Shown here piece by piece: positions 1-10,258 of a stretch of 64,000 nt of DNA (the stretch's first letter is position 1; each line of letters begins with the position of its first letter). The notes under the pieces are model-generated. The model ran no database searches, was not told the origin of the DNA, and saw only the letters and a program-made list of their open reading frames with translations. The position numbers were made by a program, and so were the translations under genes. This DNA comes from an uncultured Candidatus Saccharibacteria bacterium (GTDB taxonomy: Bacteria > Patescibacteriota > Saccharimonadia > Saccharimonadales > Saccharimonadaceae), in the NCBI GenBank assembly GCA_947304395.1, contig CAMZBA010000001.1, forward strand, positions 1-64,000, given 5' to 3'.

Positions 1-4
1 AAGC

Positions 5-32
5 TCAAAAAACAACCCTTCGGGTTGTATTC
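5..32 (-). terminator. Rho-independent terminator downstream of tRNA-Ser(GGA)
   Basis: Minus strand reads acaaccc-gaa-gggttgt followed by tttttg. Confidence 0.75.
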
Positions 33-39
33 TTGAACT

Positions 40-129
40 TGGCGGAGAGGACAGGATTCGAACCTGCGAAAGCCTTGCGACCTTACACGCTTTCCAAGCG
101 TGCTCCTTCAACCACTCGGACACCTCTCC
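40..129 (-). tRNA. tRNA-Ser(GGA)
   Basis: Minus strand GGAGAGGTGTCCGAGTGGTTGAAGG...cttGGAaag...GGTTCGAATCC...CCTCTCCGCCA; acceptor stem pairs, long variable arm, CCA encoded. Confidence 0.95.
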
Positions 130-177
130 GTACTCCCTGTATTTTATCATTAAATATCCTTTTTGCGAAGCCTAGAA

Positions 178-206
178 AAAGCCCGCACCTTTCGGCGCGG
201 GCCTAT
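178..206 (-). terminator. Rho-independent terminator
   Basis: Hairpin gcccgcacctttcggcgcgggc with flanking T-run on the minus strand, just after the stop of the 216..1409 CDS. Confidence 0.7.
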
Positions 207-215
207 TGTGTATTT

Positions 216-1409
216 TTACGGCTTTACTAAACCAGCCGGCTCGACTTCATCAAAATCAAGTTCACGCCTGATCAACATGAATGGCCGCTTGTAGCTACCA
301 TCATAGTCCAGAATCGGAACTATACTGCGCGCTCTTACCGCATCGCAAGCATCCAGCTCATCGTCCGTCAGCATACCACGTGGCGCAATACTCGTAGACA
401 TCTCTTCGCGCGCTATTTCGTAAACCGCACTATCTGCAACGTAAATATCGTTCGCATGCTTTGGTGCAATCTTGAGCAGGTAGTTCGGCTCAAATAACGT
501 GGGCCAATGGCATGTTATGTCTACATATCTTTCTGCACCTTTGCATTTCAGCTCGCCGGCCCAAATGAAGCCATCGTAAGCCACCTCGGGCACTTCAACT
601 CCACTGGTCAACCTCATCAGTCGATCACCGCCAGTATAGACATAGCGCTTCCAAGGCTCTAAAGACTCCAGATCCTTTTGACCTTCCTCTACTCGCTCAT
701 ACACTCGTCCATCACAGTAGGCATACATATCCCCTAAAGGATGCTTAACCTCCTCAAACGGAATCAGAGTCGGTAGTTCATAGTAAGCCGTAGCATTATA
801 GTCCTCTCCGGCCTCCGGTGTCGCCAGAATACGCTTCAGAATCTCTTCCAAATGCTCGGCGAACTCACGGTATTTCTCATTGGTTGCAAACCTTTTAGGT
901 CCACCATTCTCCGCGATATATTGACGCCCCGTATCGTCAGTATTAATAATCCATTTTGCTCGATTCTTTCCTCTCGAATAGCCTCCAGAATACTCAAGAT
1001 AAGTACCACGTAACTTAGCGTTGACTTTGCAGCTATGCGCAAAGTCATGTTTATCCTTTTCCCATTCATCACCTACGTATAAATAAAGCCGCGGTCCAAA
1101 CTCATCATCAGAAACGTGCAGAATCTCTTTGCCATACCAAATCTCAACGATGGCCGCCGCGTCATTATAACCATCAGGCAGTCTGCCTTGCGTACGGTGA
1201 AACTTCAGATAGAAGTCATCACCTTCTATCTTATGTACGTAAGTATGCTTTGAAAAACCGTGGCCATATGTATAGAACTCCACTTCCATTCCGGGGACTT
1301 TCCAGTTCCTCTTTTCTAAAGCTTTCACGATTTTTTCAGCCACTTCATCAAAAGGAAATTGTCGCGAATGTGGCAATAATAGTCTTGGCCTATACTCGAG
1401 TAATCGCAT
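216..1409 (-). CDS. hypothetical protein (about 397 aa)
   Basis: Long ORF. Internal ATG at 1409 is preceded by a GGGGGG-type Shine-Dalgarno; the longer ORF extends to 1493. No family recognised. Confidence 0.75.
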   Translation of the reverse strand: MRLLEYRPRLLLPHSRQFPFDEVAEKIVKALEKRNWKVPGMEVEFYTYGHGFSKHTYVHKIEGDDFYLKFHRTQGRLPDGYNDAAAIVEIWYGKEILHVSDDEFGPRLYLYVGDEWEKDKHDFAHSCKVNAKLRGTYLEYSGGYSRGKNRAKWIINTDDTGRQYIAENGGPKRFATNEKYREFAEHLEEILKRILATPEAGEDYNATAYYELPTLIPFEEVKHPLGDMYAYCDGRVYERVEEGQKDLESLEPWKRYVYTGGDRLMRLTSGVEVPEVAYDGFIWAGELKCKGAERYVDITCHWPTLFEPNYLLKIAPKHANDIYVADSAVYEIAREEMSTSIAPRGMLTDDELDACDAVRARSIVPILDYDGSYKRPFMLIRRELDFDEVEPAGLVKP

Positions 1410-1573
1410 AAAATACACCCCCCTTTCTCGTATTAAAGAACTATTTTTACACTCATCATGGCATGATGATAAAACTAAAACATATTCTATCATGTTTTTT
1501 AATGATTGTCAATGATACTTTTTTGTCATTAGCATTTTCTTTATCTTTAAAAAACCTTTATAATTAGTACACG

Positions 1574-2557
1574 ATGTCAAAAGAAAACAACGAAACTATC
1601 ATCGAGCTCAAAGCCGTCACGAAGCGCTACGGTTTTGGCGACGCAGAATCTTACGCGCTTCACAACTTCGACCTCACCGTTAAACGCGGCGAATTCATTA
1701 TGATTATGGGGCCATCGGGATGCGGTAAAACCACCCTCCTTAACATTATTGGCCTCCTCGACAAACCAACCTCGGGTGAATATCTATTAAACGGTAAAAA
1801 CGTTGAGAAAATTCCTTCCCGACGCAAGGCGCACTTCCGTGCCAAGGAGATCGGCTTCATCTTCCAGAATTTCAATCTCATCCCAAATTTATCCGTAATT
1901 GAAAATGTTTCCCTTCCCCTAATCTACTCCGGGCACCACAAGACTCGTCGCCTCCGCAAAGCCGACGATATTCTCGAACATTTTCACCTTCGCGAGCGTG
2001 AATATTATATGCCTTATCAACTTTCTGGCGGGCAGCAACAGCGCGTCGCAATCGCTCGTAGCCTTATTTCCGACCCATCCATTATTCTAGCCGACGAACC
2101 AACTGGCAATCTCGACAGCCGCAGTAGCCATATTATTATGGAAGAACTCCGCGATATCCATGCTCAAGGCAACACTATTATTATGGTCACCCATAACCCT
2201 GCCCTAACTACCTATGCCACTCGCGTAATCAATATGCTCGACGGCGAAATCGACACGGACATCAAGACTGTAGCCGACAGCGACTTACCACGTCCTGGTG
2301 ATCCAGAAAAAATATCCGTCCGTATTCTAAGCAAAAAACGTCCCGTAGAACTCGAGGTAGACTCGCAAACAAAAGTTGTTGTCTCTGGCGAGCATGTCAC
2401 TATCGGTAAGGGAGTTAGCAAAAAACAAATTGCCGACATCAAAAAGAGCTCAAACGACGACAAAAAAGCCGATAAAAGCAAGAAGAAAGAACAAAAAACT
2501 CGAAAAATCGTCAAAAAAACCGACAAAAAATCTAAAGACGAAAAGAAGGAATCCTAA
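1574..2557 (+). CDS. ABC transporter ATP-binding protein (MacB/LolD type) with Lys-rich C-terminal tail
   Basis: Walker [10 protein letters not shown], signature [14 protein letters not shown], Walker [12 protein letters not shown]; adjacent FtsX/MacB-type permease. Confidence 0.93.
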   Translation: MSKENNETIIELKAVTKRYGFGDAESYALHNFDLTVKRGEFIMIMGPSGCGKTTLLNIIGLLDKPTSGEYLLNGKNVEKIPSRRKAHFRAKEIGFIFQNFNLIPNLSVIENVSLPLIYSGHHKTRRLRKADDILEHFHLREREYYMPYQLSGGQQQRVAIARSLISDPSIILADEPTGNLDSRSSHIIMEELRDIHAQGNTIIMVTHNPALTTYATRVINMLDGEIDTDIKTVADSDLPRPGDPEKISVRILSKKRPVELEVDSQTKVVVSGEHVTIGKGVSKKQIADIKKSSNDDKKADKSKKKEQKTRKIVKKTDKKSKDEKKES

Positions 2558-2560
2558 AAT

Positions 2561-3790
2561 ATGGCACTATTACTAAATACTCATTTCCATCTCGCCGTCG
2601 ATAACCTTCGTCGTAATCGCGGTCGTACTTTCCTATCCGCTTTAGGCATCGCCATCGGCGTAGCTTCTATTGTCCTCATTCTCTCTTTAACTGGCGGCAT
2701 TAATCAACTCATTAGCGCCAATTCCGACAAAAACAATGCCGACCTCATTTTAGTCCGACCGAGCACCGGCAAGGATGTTACCGAAAATATCATTAGCGAA
2801 TTAACTTCAAATAATCAATTCATCAAATCAAGCCTCGTTCTCCAAGATATCGATACTATCAGTAAAATCGACGGAGTTGCTTCAGTTGCTCCAATTGCTG
2901 CCTCTACTGGCGCCATCAAAATTGGCGACCGCACCGTGCAGGGTGCCAATATTGTCGCAACCAATACCTCTTTTATTGATGTCATGTCACTCCATCTAAA
3001 AAATGGTCAATTTCTTGATACTACTTTGCGCAAGAATGTCGCTGTATTAGGCTACGATATCGCCATGCAACAATTTGGCGGCACAGAAGCCATCACTAAA
3101 ACATTTTCTTATCACGACCAGCATTTCATGGTTATTGGCGTACTGGATAAAATTGACGATCCTATCAATTTTAACGGCATCGACATTGATCAATCTATTC
3201 TTATCGATATTAACCATGCAAGTTCTTTCGAATCATCAATTCAAATTCAACAAATCGACATCCGCACCGCTACAACCGATGCTGTCGAAAAAACTACCTC
3301 AGAAATCAAGAAAAAACTTTCCGAATCAAAAAACGGTGATCAAACGTTCTCCGTTATCACTAGCGCAGAAGACATCCATCCAGCCGGCTCACTTCTTTCC
3401 ATCGTATCAAGTATGTTAACATTAGTTGCTTCTATTTCCTTAGTTGTCGGCGGCGTCGGTATCATGAATATTATGCTGGTCTCCGTATCTGAACGTACAC
3501 GCGAAATTGGCATTCGCAAATCAGTAGGTGCATCTTCTGGCAATATTCTACTTCAATTCTTGTTTGAATCTACCATCCTTAGTGTTATGGGCGGGATCCT
3601 CGGTTTTGCTCTTGGATACGTTGGCGCATTCATTATTTCATTGCTCACTCCTTTCGCCCCACACATCTCATGGGCAATCCTCGGTATTACTGGCGGCGTC
3701 TCACTCTTCGTAGGTATATTATTCGGCATTTATCCTGCCATTAAAGCTGCATCTAAAGATCCAATTACTTCCCTGAAGTTCTATCGCTAG
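2561..3790 (+). CDS. ABC transporter permease (MacB/FtsX family)
   Basis: N-terminal NLRRNRGRTFLSALGIAIGVASIV, periplasmic-type domain, C-terminal VGGVGIMNIMLVSVSERTREIGIRKSVGAS motif. Confidence 0.93.
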   Translation: MALLLNTHFHLAVDNLRRNRGRTFLSALGIAIGVASIVLILSLTGGINQLISANSDKNNADLILVRPSTGKDVTENIISELTSNNQFIKSSLVLQDIDTISKIDGVASVAPIAASTGAIKIGDRTVQGANIVATNTSFIDVMSLHLKNGQFLDTTLRKNVAVLGYDIAMQQFGGTEAITKTFSYHDQHFMVIGVLDKIDDPINFNGIDIDQSILIDINHASSFESSIQIQQIDIRTATTDAVEKTTSEIKKKLSESKNGDQTFSVITSAEDIHPAGSLLSIVSSMLTLVASISLVVGGVGIMNIMLVSVSERTREIGIRKSVGASSGNILLQFLFESTILSVMGGILGFALGYVGAFIISLLTPFAPHISWAILGITGGVSLFVGILFGIYPAIKAASKDPITSLKFYR

Positions 3791-3812
3791 AGTAAATATC
3801 TTATTCACACAA

Positions 3813-3842
3813 AAATACCCTCCATACGGAGGGTATTTTTAT
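3813..3842. terminator. Rho-independent terminator
   Basis: aaaaataccctccatacggagggtattttt: stem taccctcc/ggagggta with A and T runs on either side. Confidence 0.8.
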
Positions 3843-3848
3843 AATCGA

Positions 3849-6800
3849 TTAGCCTTCCCTTACCATCTTATGTTTCTTTAAGACTTCCATCATGGCCTTA
3901 TTCTCTGGACTACGCGGATCATTCGGACGCGACAAGAAGACTCTCCATTGATTCGGTCGCATATCGTTCCATCTCTTTACGGCCTCAATCAACTCGTTAC
4001 GCTCCTCTGGGCTGCTGAGCGTTGGTAGAATCTTATTCATCATGTCATTCATGCGGTTAATGACGTCTATTCGTCTCATGCCCGTTCTAGACAACTCTTC
4101 GGCGGTTAGCGGAACAATGTCTAGACCCTCACCGCCCTCATTGTTTTCGCCACCTCCTTCAGAATTACCACCTTCTGGATTACCATCGGGGCCATTACCA
4201 CCTTCTGGATTGCCGTCAGGATTGTTGCCGCCATCAGGTTTGCCTTCTGGATTGCCGTCAGGATTGTTGCCGCCATCAGGTTTGCCTTCCGGATTGCCGT
4301 CAGGATTGTTGCCGCCATCAGGTTTGCCTTCTGGATTGCCGTCAGGATTGTTGCCGCCATCAGGTTTGCCTTCCGGATTGCCGTCAGGATTGTTGCCGCC
4401 ATCAGGTTTGCCTTCTGGATTGCCGTCGGGTTTGTTGCCGCCACCACCAGGATTACCCTTAGGACCATTGCCGCCAGACGGACCACGACCACCGTTGCGT
4501 CTAATATTGAGACCGCGGCCAGCATGTAATGCAGTTGCCAAGAAACTAAATTGATTGAATGTTACACCAGGGTCACGCAAGGTCTTTATTTCCTCAACAA
4601 CAAAGTCAAAACCTTGTTTCAACGTCTGCACCCCAATTGAACCGCCGCCCTTATAATACGGCATACTTGCAAAAATATTTGTTACCGTGTCGCCAGGCTG
4701 TGCGACCTGTGCAACTTCTGCCATATAAATATCACCAGCACGAAGTCGCGCCATTATCTCAGCGGGCACATTCGAGTAATCAGCAACACCATTCGCATCG
4801 AACGGAATATGTATCGGGTACTGTTGTGAATCTTTCGATAATGAAATCAATAGCTCCAAGTTGCCCCCATTTTGAAGTGCTTCCGTATTTATAGAATTAC
4901 CTAGACCATCCGTTGACACACCGTTCATGTCTATATGCATACTGTCCGGTTTTCCATACAGCCTCAACTCATTACGTATAGACTCTTTCTTTCCATATCC
5001 CCACCATTTACGTTTGTTGATTTCTCCGAAGTTATTTCTAGCATACTCGGCATCGCTCTGAGTGCCACCACTCACCATCTGATCTTTTGATGGATTGTGT
5101 ACTTTCTTGAATGATTGCTTTCCACCATTTTGCTTTATGTAGTTCTCGGCCTCTTGCTGGGTATTGAAGACTCCACCTTTTATGAGATCCTCCGTCTTAA
5201 ATCCTGGCACGCCAATTTTATCTAGGAATCCAGACAAGATAGAATTTGTAGCCGTATCGCTATTATGCGTCTTTACGATACCAAGATGCTCCAACGTACT
5301 AATCTTCTCGGATGAAAAGTTAGCAATCGCATCATCGGCAAGCGCACCTATAACAATACCTCGTATAGCACCGCCTACGATGTTTTTCGCCGTGCTCCAC
5401 CTAATATCGCTATTTATTTTACTTTCCCCCTCTTTCACAACACCTTCCAAGTTGGCTTTTGATTTTTCAAATATTGCTTTATCGTCTGGAACTTCACTAT
5501 CAGTAAGTCTATCACTGGCTCTCATCTTATTATAAGCAGTCTGCGCCACCGCTATACTCTTCCAAAGATTTAGACGCTCTTTTTCAATTTGGCTCAAATC
5601 ATTACTCGAGAATGCCATTAAATCAACTTGCTGCGCCGCACCATACAAGAGCCTGTTTCGTGCATCTAGTATACAACCGCTCATAGTAGTTGCGATACCT
5701 AGCATTTTTGCGCGCGCTTCATCATTATTCGGGTCTCTATTAAACTCCTCGAATGCAGCATTTAATTCGGCTGTTAACTTATTTAAGTCATTACTCAGTA
5801 AATCGGCAGTAATTTTTTCTCTACCGCCCCCCTTCTTCTCGCGAGTCATAAAGCGCATGACATTTTCTGTCATTTTGCCTTCAAATTTCCTGTCACCAAG
5901 CTCCGCATTCGTAGCCAATGCATGCGCGGCGGTTGCATATTGCTCTCTATAATCATCGGCGAACTTCAAGCCATTAAAGACCGCTCCAACCACCGAGCCG
6001 CCAAGGAGACCACCCGCCGCACGTCCAAGTGTATTACCAGCAGTTTTCGTAGCAGTCATAATAATCCAAGCCGACATTACAGCAGCGCCTTCTGGGACAA
6101 ATGGGATCGTGCCTATCATATGGCCAAGTTTTTCTATGGCGTTATGATGTGGCTGAGAGTTAACTTCGCGATTTATTTTACCGTTAATATACCTAAAGCC
6201 ATCCATTACGGCGTCTACACCAATTTCGTGCTTTGCGCGTTCAGCGGCTCTCTGCGCGACGGCTTCATAGTTATTAATCGCTGTACCATCGCCGCCGTTC
6301 TGAATATCTTTCCGCCTTAACTCGTCCATTTTCCTACGAAAATCTTCTAGTTCAGCGTTTTGCTTGTCTCTCTTCTGATTTGCGGTCAAATTAGCATCCC
6401 GTTCAATATTCCCAACAGCCGATGCATAAGCCCTAATGGCACCTTCTATCGCAATCGCAAACTCTGCCGCCTCACCAGTCACTTCCTGCTTATTGACATT
6501 ACCCTGCTGATCCTTGTCCATACGATAAGCTTTAGGTATACGTTTCTTAATAGGATTGCCGTTTGCGTCTAGCTTTACAGTACCGTCTTCATTCAATTCG
6601 TCTTCATTTGTTTCTACGTATTCTACGCCATAGACAAACATCGACTCGCCTTTCGCACTCATAACCGCTTCGCGCATATTGTTAACATGCGCTAACACAA
6701 AGCGTTCCGTATCTCCTTCGCTCGCAGTCCAACTATCCGCGCCAAGCTCATCTTGAAGTTCTTTTAGCCTCTTCTCTTCATCAGCGCTAATTGTACCCGA

Positions 6801-8354
6801 CTCTTTCTTCATTAGAAGATTGTTCTTCTCTATAATCTTCTTCCTAATCTCACCTTGCATTCTATCTTGACGAAGTATCTTTGTTTGCGTGAGCCAAATC
6901 TTCTTAAAGAAGCCAAGGAGGCCCTTTTGCGAATTAATATCCGCTTCGATCTTCTCTTTTGCTATTTCGCGTGCACGGCGAGTTATTTCATCATCGCTGT
7001 TAAGCCCAACCGCAATCAAATCACCTTCGTTCTTTTCTTGCGGTTTTTCGTCAGGCTCTTTCGACTTCTCGAACTGCTGCTTCAGCTCATAAAGCGCCTT
7101 GAAGCCCATATCGGCCAAATCGGCAACATTTCCACCCTGGCTTTCATACCAATCGCCGAATTTGCCATTATCCATCAGTTCATCTGCTAATTTTTCGCGA
7201 TCGCTCTCATATTCCTCTTCAAGGTCATTAATCACATCAATCGAATAGACGTCTGGCTTATCCAACAAATCAATTGGATCAATATTCTTTACTACCTCTA
7301 GCCAGAAACTTTTATCCTTATCATCGACAAATTCACCAGCTTTTTTGTCACGCTCGCCATTCTCGCCATCTTCTTTATTGTCGTCATCCTCTCCATTCTC
7401 GTCGTTTTCTTCACTTTCGTCATCTTCACTGTTCTCGTCGCTGGGCTCGTCACTGCCGCCAATCTCTATTAACCCAGCCGCTAGCAACGAATCTACCATA
7501 CCCTCGAGGTCTTTTATCGCGCCATTCTTCAACATTCTTAGTCTATCTTCGTGGCTTATGCGATTCCACGCAGATACGAACGAAATCGCAATACTAATAT
7601 CTTGGTCAGATAGCTCTGGATGTTTCTTTTTAATCGACTCTTTCGACACTGGACTAATAGACGAATCCCCACTCTTTTTGGCTCGTTCATACGTCAAAGG
7701 ACTATAATCTGGCGCATTCTCGCCATTCTCGCCATTTTGGCCGTCCTTGTTGTCGCTACCATTTTTGCCATCCTTGTTGTCGCCGTTGCCTTGGCCATCT
7801 TTGTTGTCGCCGCCACCTTGGCCATCTTTGTTGTCACCGTTACCTTGGCCATCTTTATTGTCGCCACCACCTTGGCCATCTTTATTATCGCCGCCACCTT
7901 GGCCATCTTTGTTGTCACCGTTACCTTGGCCATCTTTATTGTCGCCACCATTTTGGCCATCCTTGTTGTCGCCGTTGCCTTGGCCATCTTTGTTGTCGCC
8001 ACCATTTTGGCCATCCTTATTATCGCCGCCACCTTGGCCATCCTTGTTGTCGCCACCATTTTGGCCATCCTTGGTATCACCACCATTTTGGCCATCTTTA
8101 TTGTCGCCGTTGCCTTGGCCATCTTTGTTGTCGCCACCATTTTGGCCATCCTTGTTGTCGCCACTTTTTTCGCCATAAGTCGAATCTAATAAGGCAAAAA
8201 GACTTTTCTCATCATCTTCCGTAAGACCATACGTCATGCTAATTTCTAGAATTCTCCTAGCAAATCTTCTTCGCATCTCATCACTAAGCTCGCGCCGTTC
8301 TCTTTTTTCTCCAGACGCACCACCAGAAGGAGCTTCACCCGCTGCACGTACCAT
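3849..8354 (-). CDS. Large repeat-containing hypothetical protein (1501 aa) with two distinct tandem-repeat tracts
   Basis: Continuous ORF; 16 copies of a 9-aa DNKDGQ(N/G)(G/N)G-type unit near the N-terminus and five KPDGGNNPDGNPEG 14-aa units near the C-terminus. No obvious signal peptide. Confidence 0.88.
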   Translation of the reverse strand: MVRAAGEAPSGGASGEKRERRELSDEMRRRFARRILEISMTYGLTEDDEKSLFALLDSTYGEKSGDNKDGQNGGDNKDGQGNGDNKDGQNGGDTKDGQNGGDNKDGQGGGDNKDGQNGGDNKDGQGNGDNKDGQNGGDNKDGQGNGDNKDGQGGGDNKDGQGGGDNKDGQGNGDNKDGQGGGDNKDGQGNGDNKDGKNGSDNKDGQNGENGENAPDYSPLTYERAKKSGDSSISPVSKESIKKKHPELSDQDISIAISFVSAWNRISHEDRLRMLKNGAIKDLEGMVDSLLAAGLIEIGGSDEPSDENSEDDESEENDENGEDDDNKEDGENGERDKKAGEFVDDKDKSFWLEVVKNIDPIDLLDKPDVYSIDVINDLEEEYESDREKLADELMDNGKFGDWYESQGGNVADLADMGFKALYELKQQFEKSKEPDEKPQEKNEGDLIAVGLNSDDEITRRAREIAKEKIEADINSQKGLLGFFKKIWLTQTKILRQDRMQGEIRKKIIEKNNLLMKKESGTISADEEKRLKELQDELGADSWTASEGDTERFVLAHVNNMREAVMSAKGESMFVYGVEYVETNEDELNEDGTVKLDANGNPIKKRIPKAYRMDKDQQGNVNKQEVTGEAAEFAIAIEGAIRAYASAVGNIERDANLTANQKRDKQNAELEDFRRKMDELRRKDIQNGGDGTAINNYEAVAQRAAERAKHEIGVDAVMDGFRYINGKINREVNSQPHHNAIEKLGHMIGTIPFVPEGAAVMSAWIIMTATKTAGNTLGRAAGGLLGGSVVGAVFNGLKFADDYREQYATAAHALATNAELGDRKFEGKMTENVMRFMTREKKGGGREKITADLLSNDLNKLTAELNAAFEEFNRDPNNDEARAKMLGIATTMSGCILDARNRLLYGAAQQVDLMAFSSNDLSQIEKERLNLWKSIAVAQTAYNKMRASDRLTDSEVPDDKAIFEKSKANLEGVVKEGESKINSDIRWSTAKNIVGGAIRGIVIGALADDAIANFSSEKISTLEHLGIVKTHNSDTATNSILSGFLDKIGVPGFKTEDLIKGGVFNTQQEAENYIKQNGGKQSFKKVHNPSKDQMVSGGTQSDAEYARNNFGEINKRKWWGYGKKESIRNELRLYGKPDSMHIDMNGVSTDGLGNSINTEALQNGGNLELLISLSKDSQQYPIHIPFDANGVADYSNVPAEIMARLRAGDIYMAEVAQVAQPGDTVTNIFASMPYYKGGGSIGVQTLKQGFDFVVEEIKTLRDPGVTFNQFSFLATALHAGRGLNIRRNGGRGPSGGNGPKGNPGGGGNKPDGNPEGKPDGGNNPDGNPEGKPDGGNNPDGNPEGKPDGGNNPDGNPEGKPDGGNNPDGNPEGKPDGGNNPDGNPEGGNGPDGNPEGGNSEGGGENNEGGEGLDIVPLTAEELSRTGMRRIDVINRMNDMMNKILPTLSSPEERNELIEAVKRWNDMRPNQWRVFLSRPNDPRSPENKAMMEVLKKHKMVREG
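4185..4440 (-). repeat. 42-bp coding tandem repeat (KPDGGNNPDGNPEG unit)
   Basis: Recurring ggattgccgtcaggattgttgccgccatcaggtttgccttc units with sparse synonymous changes. Confidence 0.93.
7735..8165 (-). repeat. 27-bp coding tandem repeat (9-aa DNKDGQxxG unit, 16 copies)
   Basis: Recurring ttgtcgccaccattttggccatccttg-like units. Confidence 0.95.
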
Positions 8355-8388
8355 TACTTATTCCTCCCTAAATAGTTATTCCCCATTC

Positions 8389-9801
8389 TTACTCTCCTCC
8401 CGTCGCAACGTCATGCGATTTTTTAATTAGCCCTGCCTTCATTAGCGTATCAATCATTCCTTTTTCTGCAGAATCTTGCGGCAAAGTGTTTTCACCGTTT
8501 ACATAATCAACAATACTCTTATATAGCGCCTCGTCACCATCGCATCTCGAATGGATCAAGTCAACGAAAGTTACAAAATGTGGATATAGCATTCCATCGT
8601 ATGCCTCAAATATAGGAACCTCTTTCCCATCTCTATCTTTAACGATTTGTGTCTCGTCGCACCATCCCATCCCTTCTATTTCTTCTATAGTCATAGCTTC
8701 CAATGGAGGCAAATCACCAATTTGCGAACGCATAAGATCCACTTTTCCTTTTACGGTAGCTATACTATTTTCGATAAATTTCGAGAATTCATCAGAAACT
8801 TTAACTAAACCAGTTTTAATCAGGGCATTAGCATACCCTAGACCAGATTCATCAATAGCATAGATTAGACTCGACTCTGGAATTACTTTCCTTACCTGTT
8901 CAGACTTAAAGTAATTAACAATCGGCGCAAACTTCTCCAACTTTCCATATTTAATTACAGAACGATATTCGCTAAGTTGCTCTTCCGTTAAACCATCTTT
9001 TTCCAGCTTCTTTAAGGCTTTTTCTGTATCGATGTTCTTTTTCATGCCCGCAATATCATCTATCGATACTGCTTCATAATCCGCTGAATCTTCGCCGTTT
9101 TCACTGCCCGCTTCACCAGAGGCGCCATCGCCATTGCCACTCTCTTTTTCACCAGGCTGGTCATTATTATTTCCTGCCCCTTCTGAACCGGTCGCCCTCT
9201 CAGAACTTACAACATGAGCCTTATTCAACATGAGCATCATACCATCACTTTCGAAACCGTCAATTTTCTGGCCTTTTAGCAAAGCTTCCCTCTCGCTAGG
9301 TTTCAAATACTCATTCCATATATGCGCAAATGCTACCACGGCCGCAACGTCCTTAGGAGACATTTCTGGATTTAATCTCTCTACTGCGACTCTCCATATC
9401 GGACCCGTAGCATAATCTTTATCTTTGCCACTCTCTAAACTAACTGGTTCGTAGTCTGGAATTCCTTCATAATCCTCCATCAACGCCGCTTCACCAGAGT
9501 CTTCCTTCACCACTCCTTCATCATCAACGCTAATGTCCGATTCGCTACCAGACTCAACCGTGACATCTTCTGGAACAGCCGTATTTTTACCTACCCCCTC
9601 ATTAGAATCGTTAGAGATTGCATCATTGCCGCCTTCACTTAGTGTAGCTGAGAGGTCTTCTTTGCTACTATTTTCAGATGAAGCGTTTTCAGCCGCCCCC
9701 ATAGATGCTCGAGCGAGTGCTCGCTTTTGCTCACTAGACAGCTCACCCGGCTCACCACTTTCGACTTTCCCTATTTTTTCACCAGCATTAATCATAAGCA
9801 A
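8389..9801 (-). CDS. Acidic hypothetical protein (470 aa), putative operon with flanking minus-strand genes
   Basis: Long ORF; shares a ~50-aa helical motif with the 3849..8354 product (EMSPKDVAAVVAFAHIWNEYLKPSEREALLKG vs ELSDQDISIAISFVSAWNRISHEDRLRMLKNG). Confidence 0.82.
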   Translation of the reverse strand: MLMINAGEKIGKVESGEPGELSSEQKRALARASMGAAENASSENSSKEDLSATLSEGGNDAISNDSNEGVGKNTAVPEDVTVESGSESDISVDDEGVVKEDSGEAALMEDYEGIPDYEPVSLESGKDKDYATGPIWRVAVERLNPEMSPKDVAAVVAFAHIWNEYLKPSEREALLKGQKIDGFESDGMMLMLNKAHVVSSERATGSEGAGNNNDQPGEKESGNGDGASGEAGSENGEDSADYEAVSIDDIAGMKKNIDTEKALKKLEKDGLTEEQLSEYRSVIKYGKLEKFAPIVNYFKSEQVRKVIPESSLIYAIDESGLGYANALIKTGLVKVSDEFSKFIENSIATVKGKVDLMRSQIGDLPPLEAMTIEEIEGMGWCDETQIVKDRDGKEVPIFEAYDGMLYPHFVTFVDLIHSRCDGDEALYKSIVDYVNGENTLPQDSAEKGMIDTLMKAGLIKKSHDVATGGE

Positions 9802-9812
9802 GCTCCTACCGA

Positions 9813-10157
9813 CTAATTCGCTGCGACCGCCGGTTCATTGGCTTCTACATCCGGCACAGCGTTCCCAAGATAAAAATCCCTAAACTGCAACATCGTAATC
9901 ATTGAAATCTCTTCTACGTTCAAGCCGGCGTCAATCAAAAAAGCACCAACATCCTCAGGTTTTATTGAGCCATTCTCTAATCCATCAGCAAGCTCAATCG
10001 CCTTTTCTTCCGGTAAAGCCCTAATGGCGGCATTATCAATTTCCTGCATTAATAATTCCGTCAATTCGCTAATAAGTTGTTCGCGGGCTTCCGGCTCAAT
10101 ATCGGTAATCCCTTTCTGATCAAGCAGACTACCAATAAAATCATGAACTTTTTCCAT
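9813..10157 (-). CDS. Small acidic helical protein (114 aa), DUF5663-like by appearance
   Basis: ORF 11 nt upstream of the 8389..9801 CDS; sequence resembles small acidic helical CPR proteins; domain assignment is from memory. Confidence 0.65.
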   Translation of the reverse strand: MEKVHDFIGSLLDQKGITDIEPEAREQLISELTELLMQEIDNAAIRALPEEKAIELADGLENGSIKPEDVGAFLIDAGLNVEEISMITMLQFRDFYLGNAVPDVEANEPAVAAN

Positions 10158-10258
10158 TTTTAGACCTCTCTACATATTAATCCTTATGTTAATAATAACA
10201 TAAACGCTTACACATAAACAAAAAAGCAAAAAGCTGAAATTATGGTATAATAATGGAA

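Noticed and set aside
33-230. 65-aa ORF at window start
   Set aside because: Overlaps tRNA-Ser(GGA) on the opposite strand.
4042-4554. Plus-strand Pro/Ser/Gly-rich ORF
   Set aside because: Mirror of the 42-bp repeat in the minus-strand gene; no SD or promoter.
7735-8165. Possible CRISPR array
   Set aside because: Units are contiguous 27-bp coding repeats with no unique spacers, and there are no cas genes in the window.
7620-8189. Plus-strand ORFs of 143-189 aa and a second minus-frame ORF across the 27-bp repeat
   Set aside because: Low-complexity repeats keep several frames open; only the DNKDGQ frame is part of a long gene with normal flanks.
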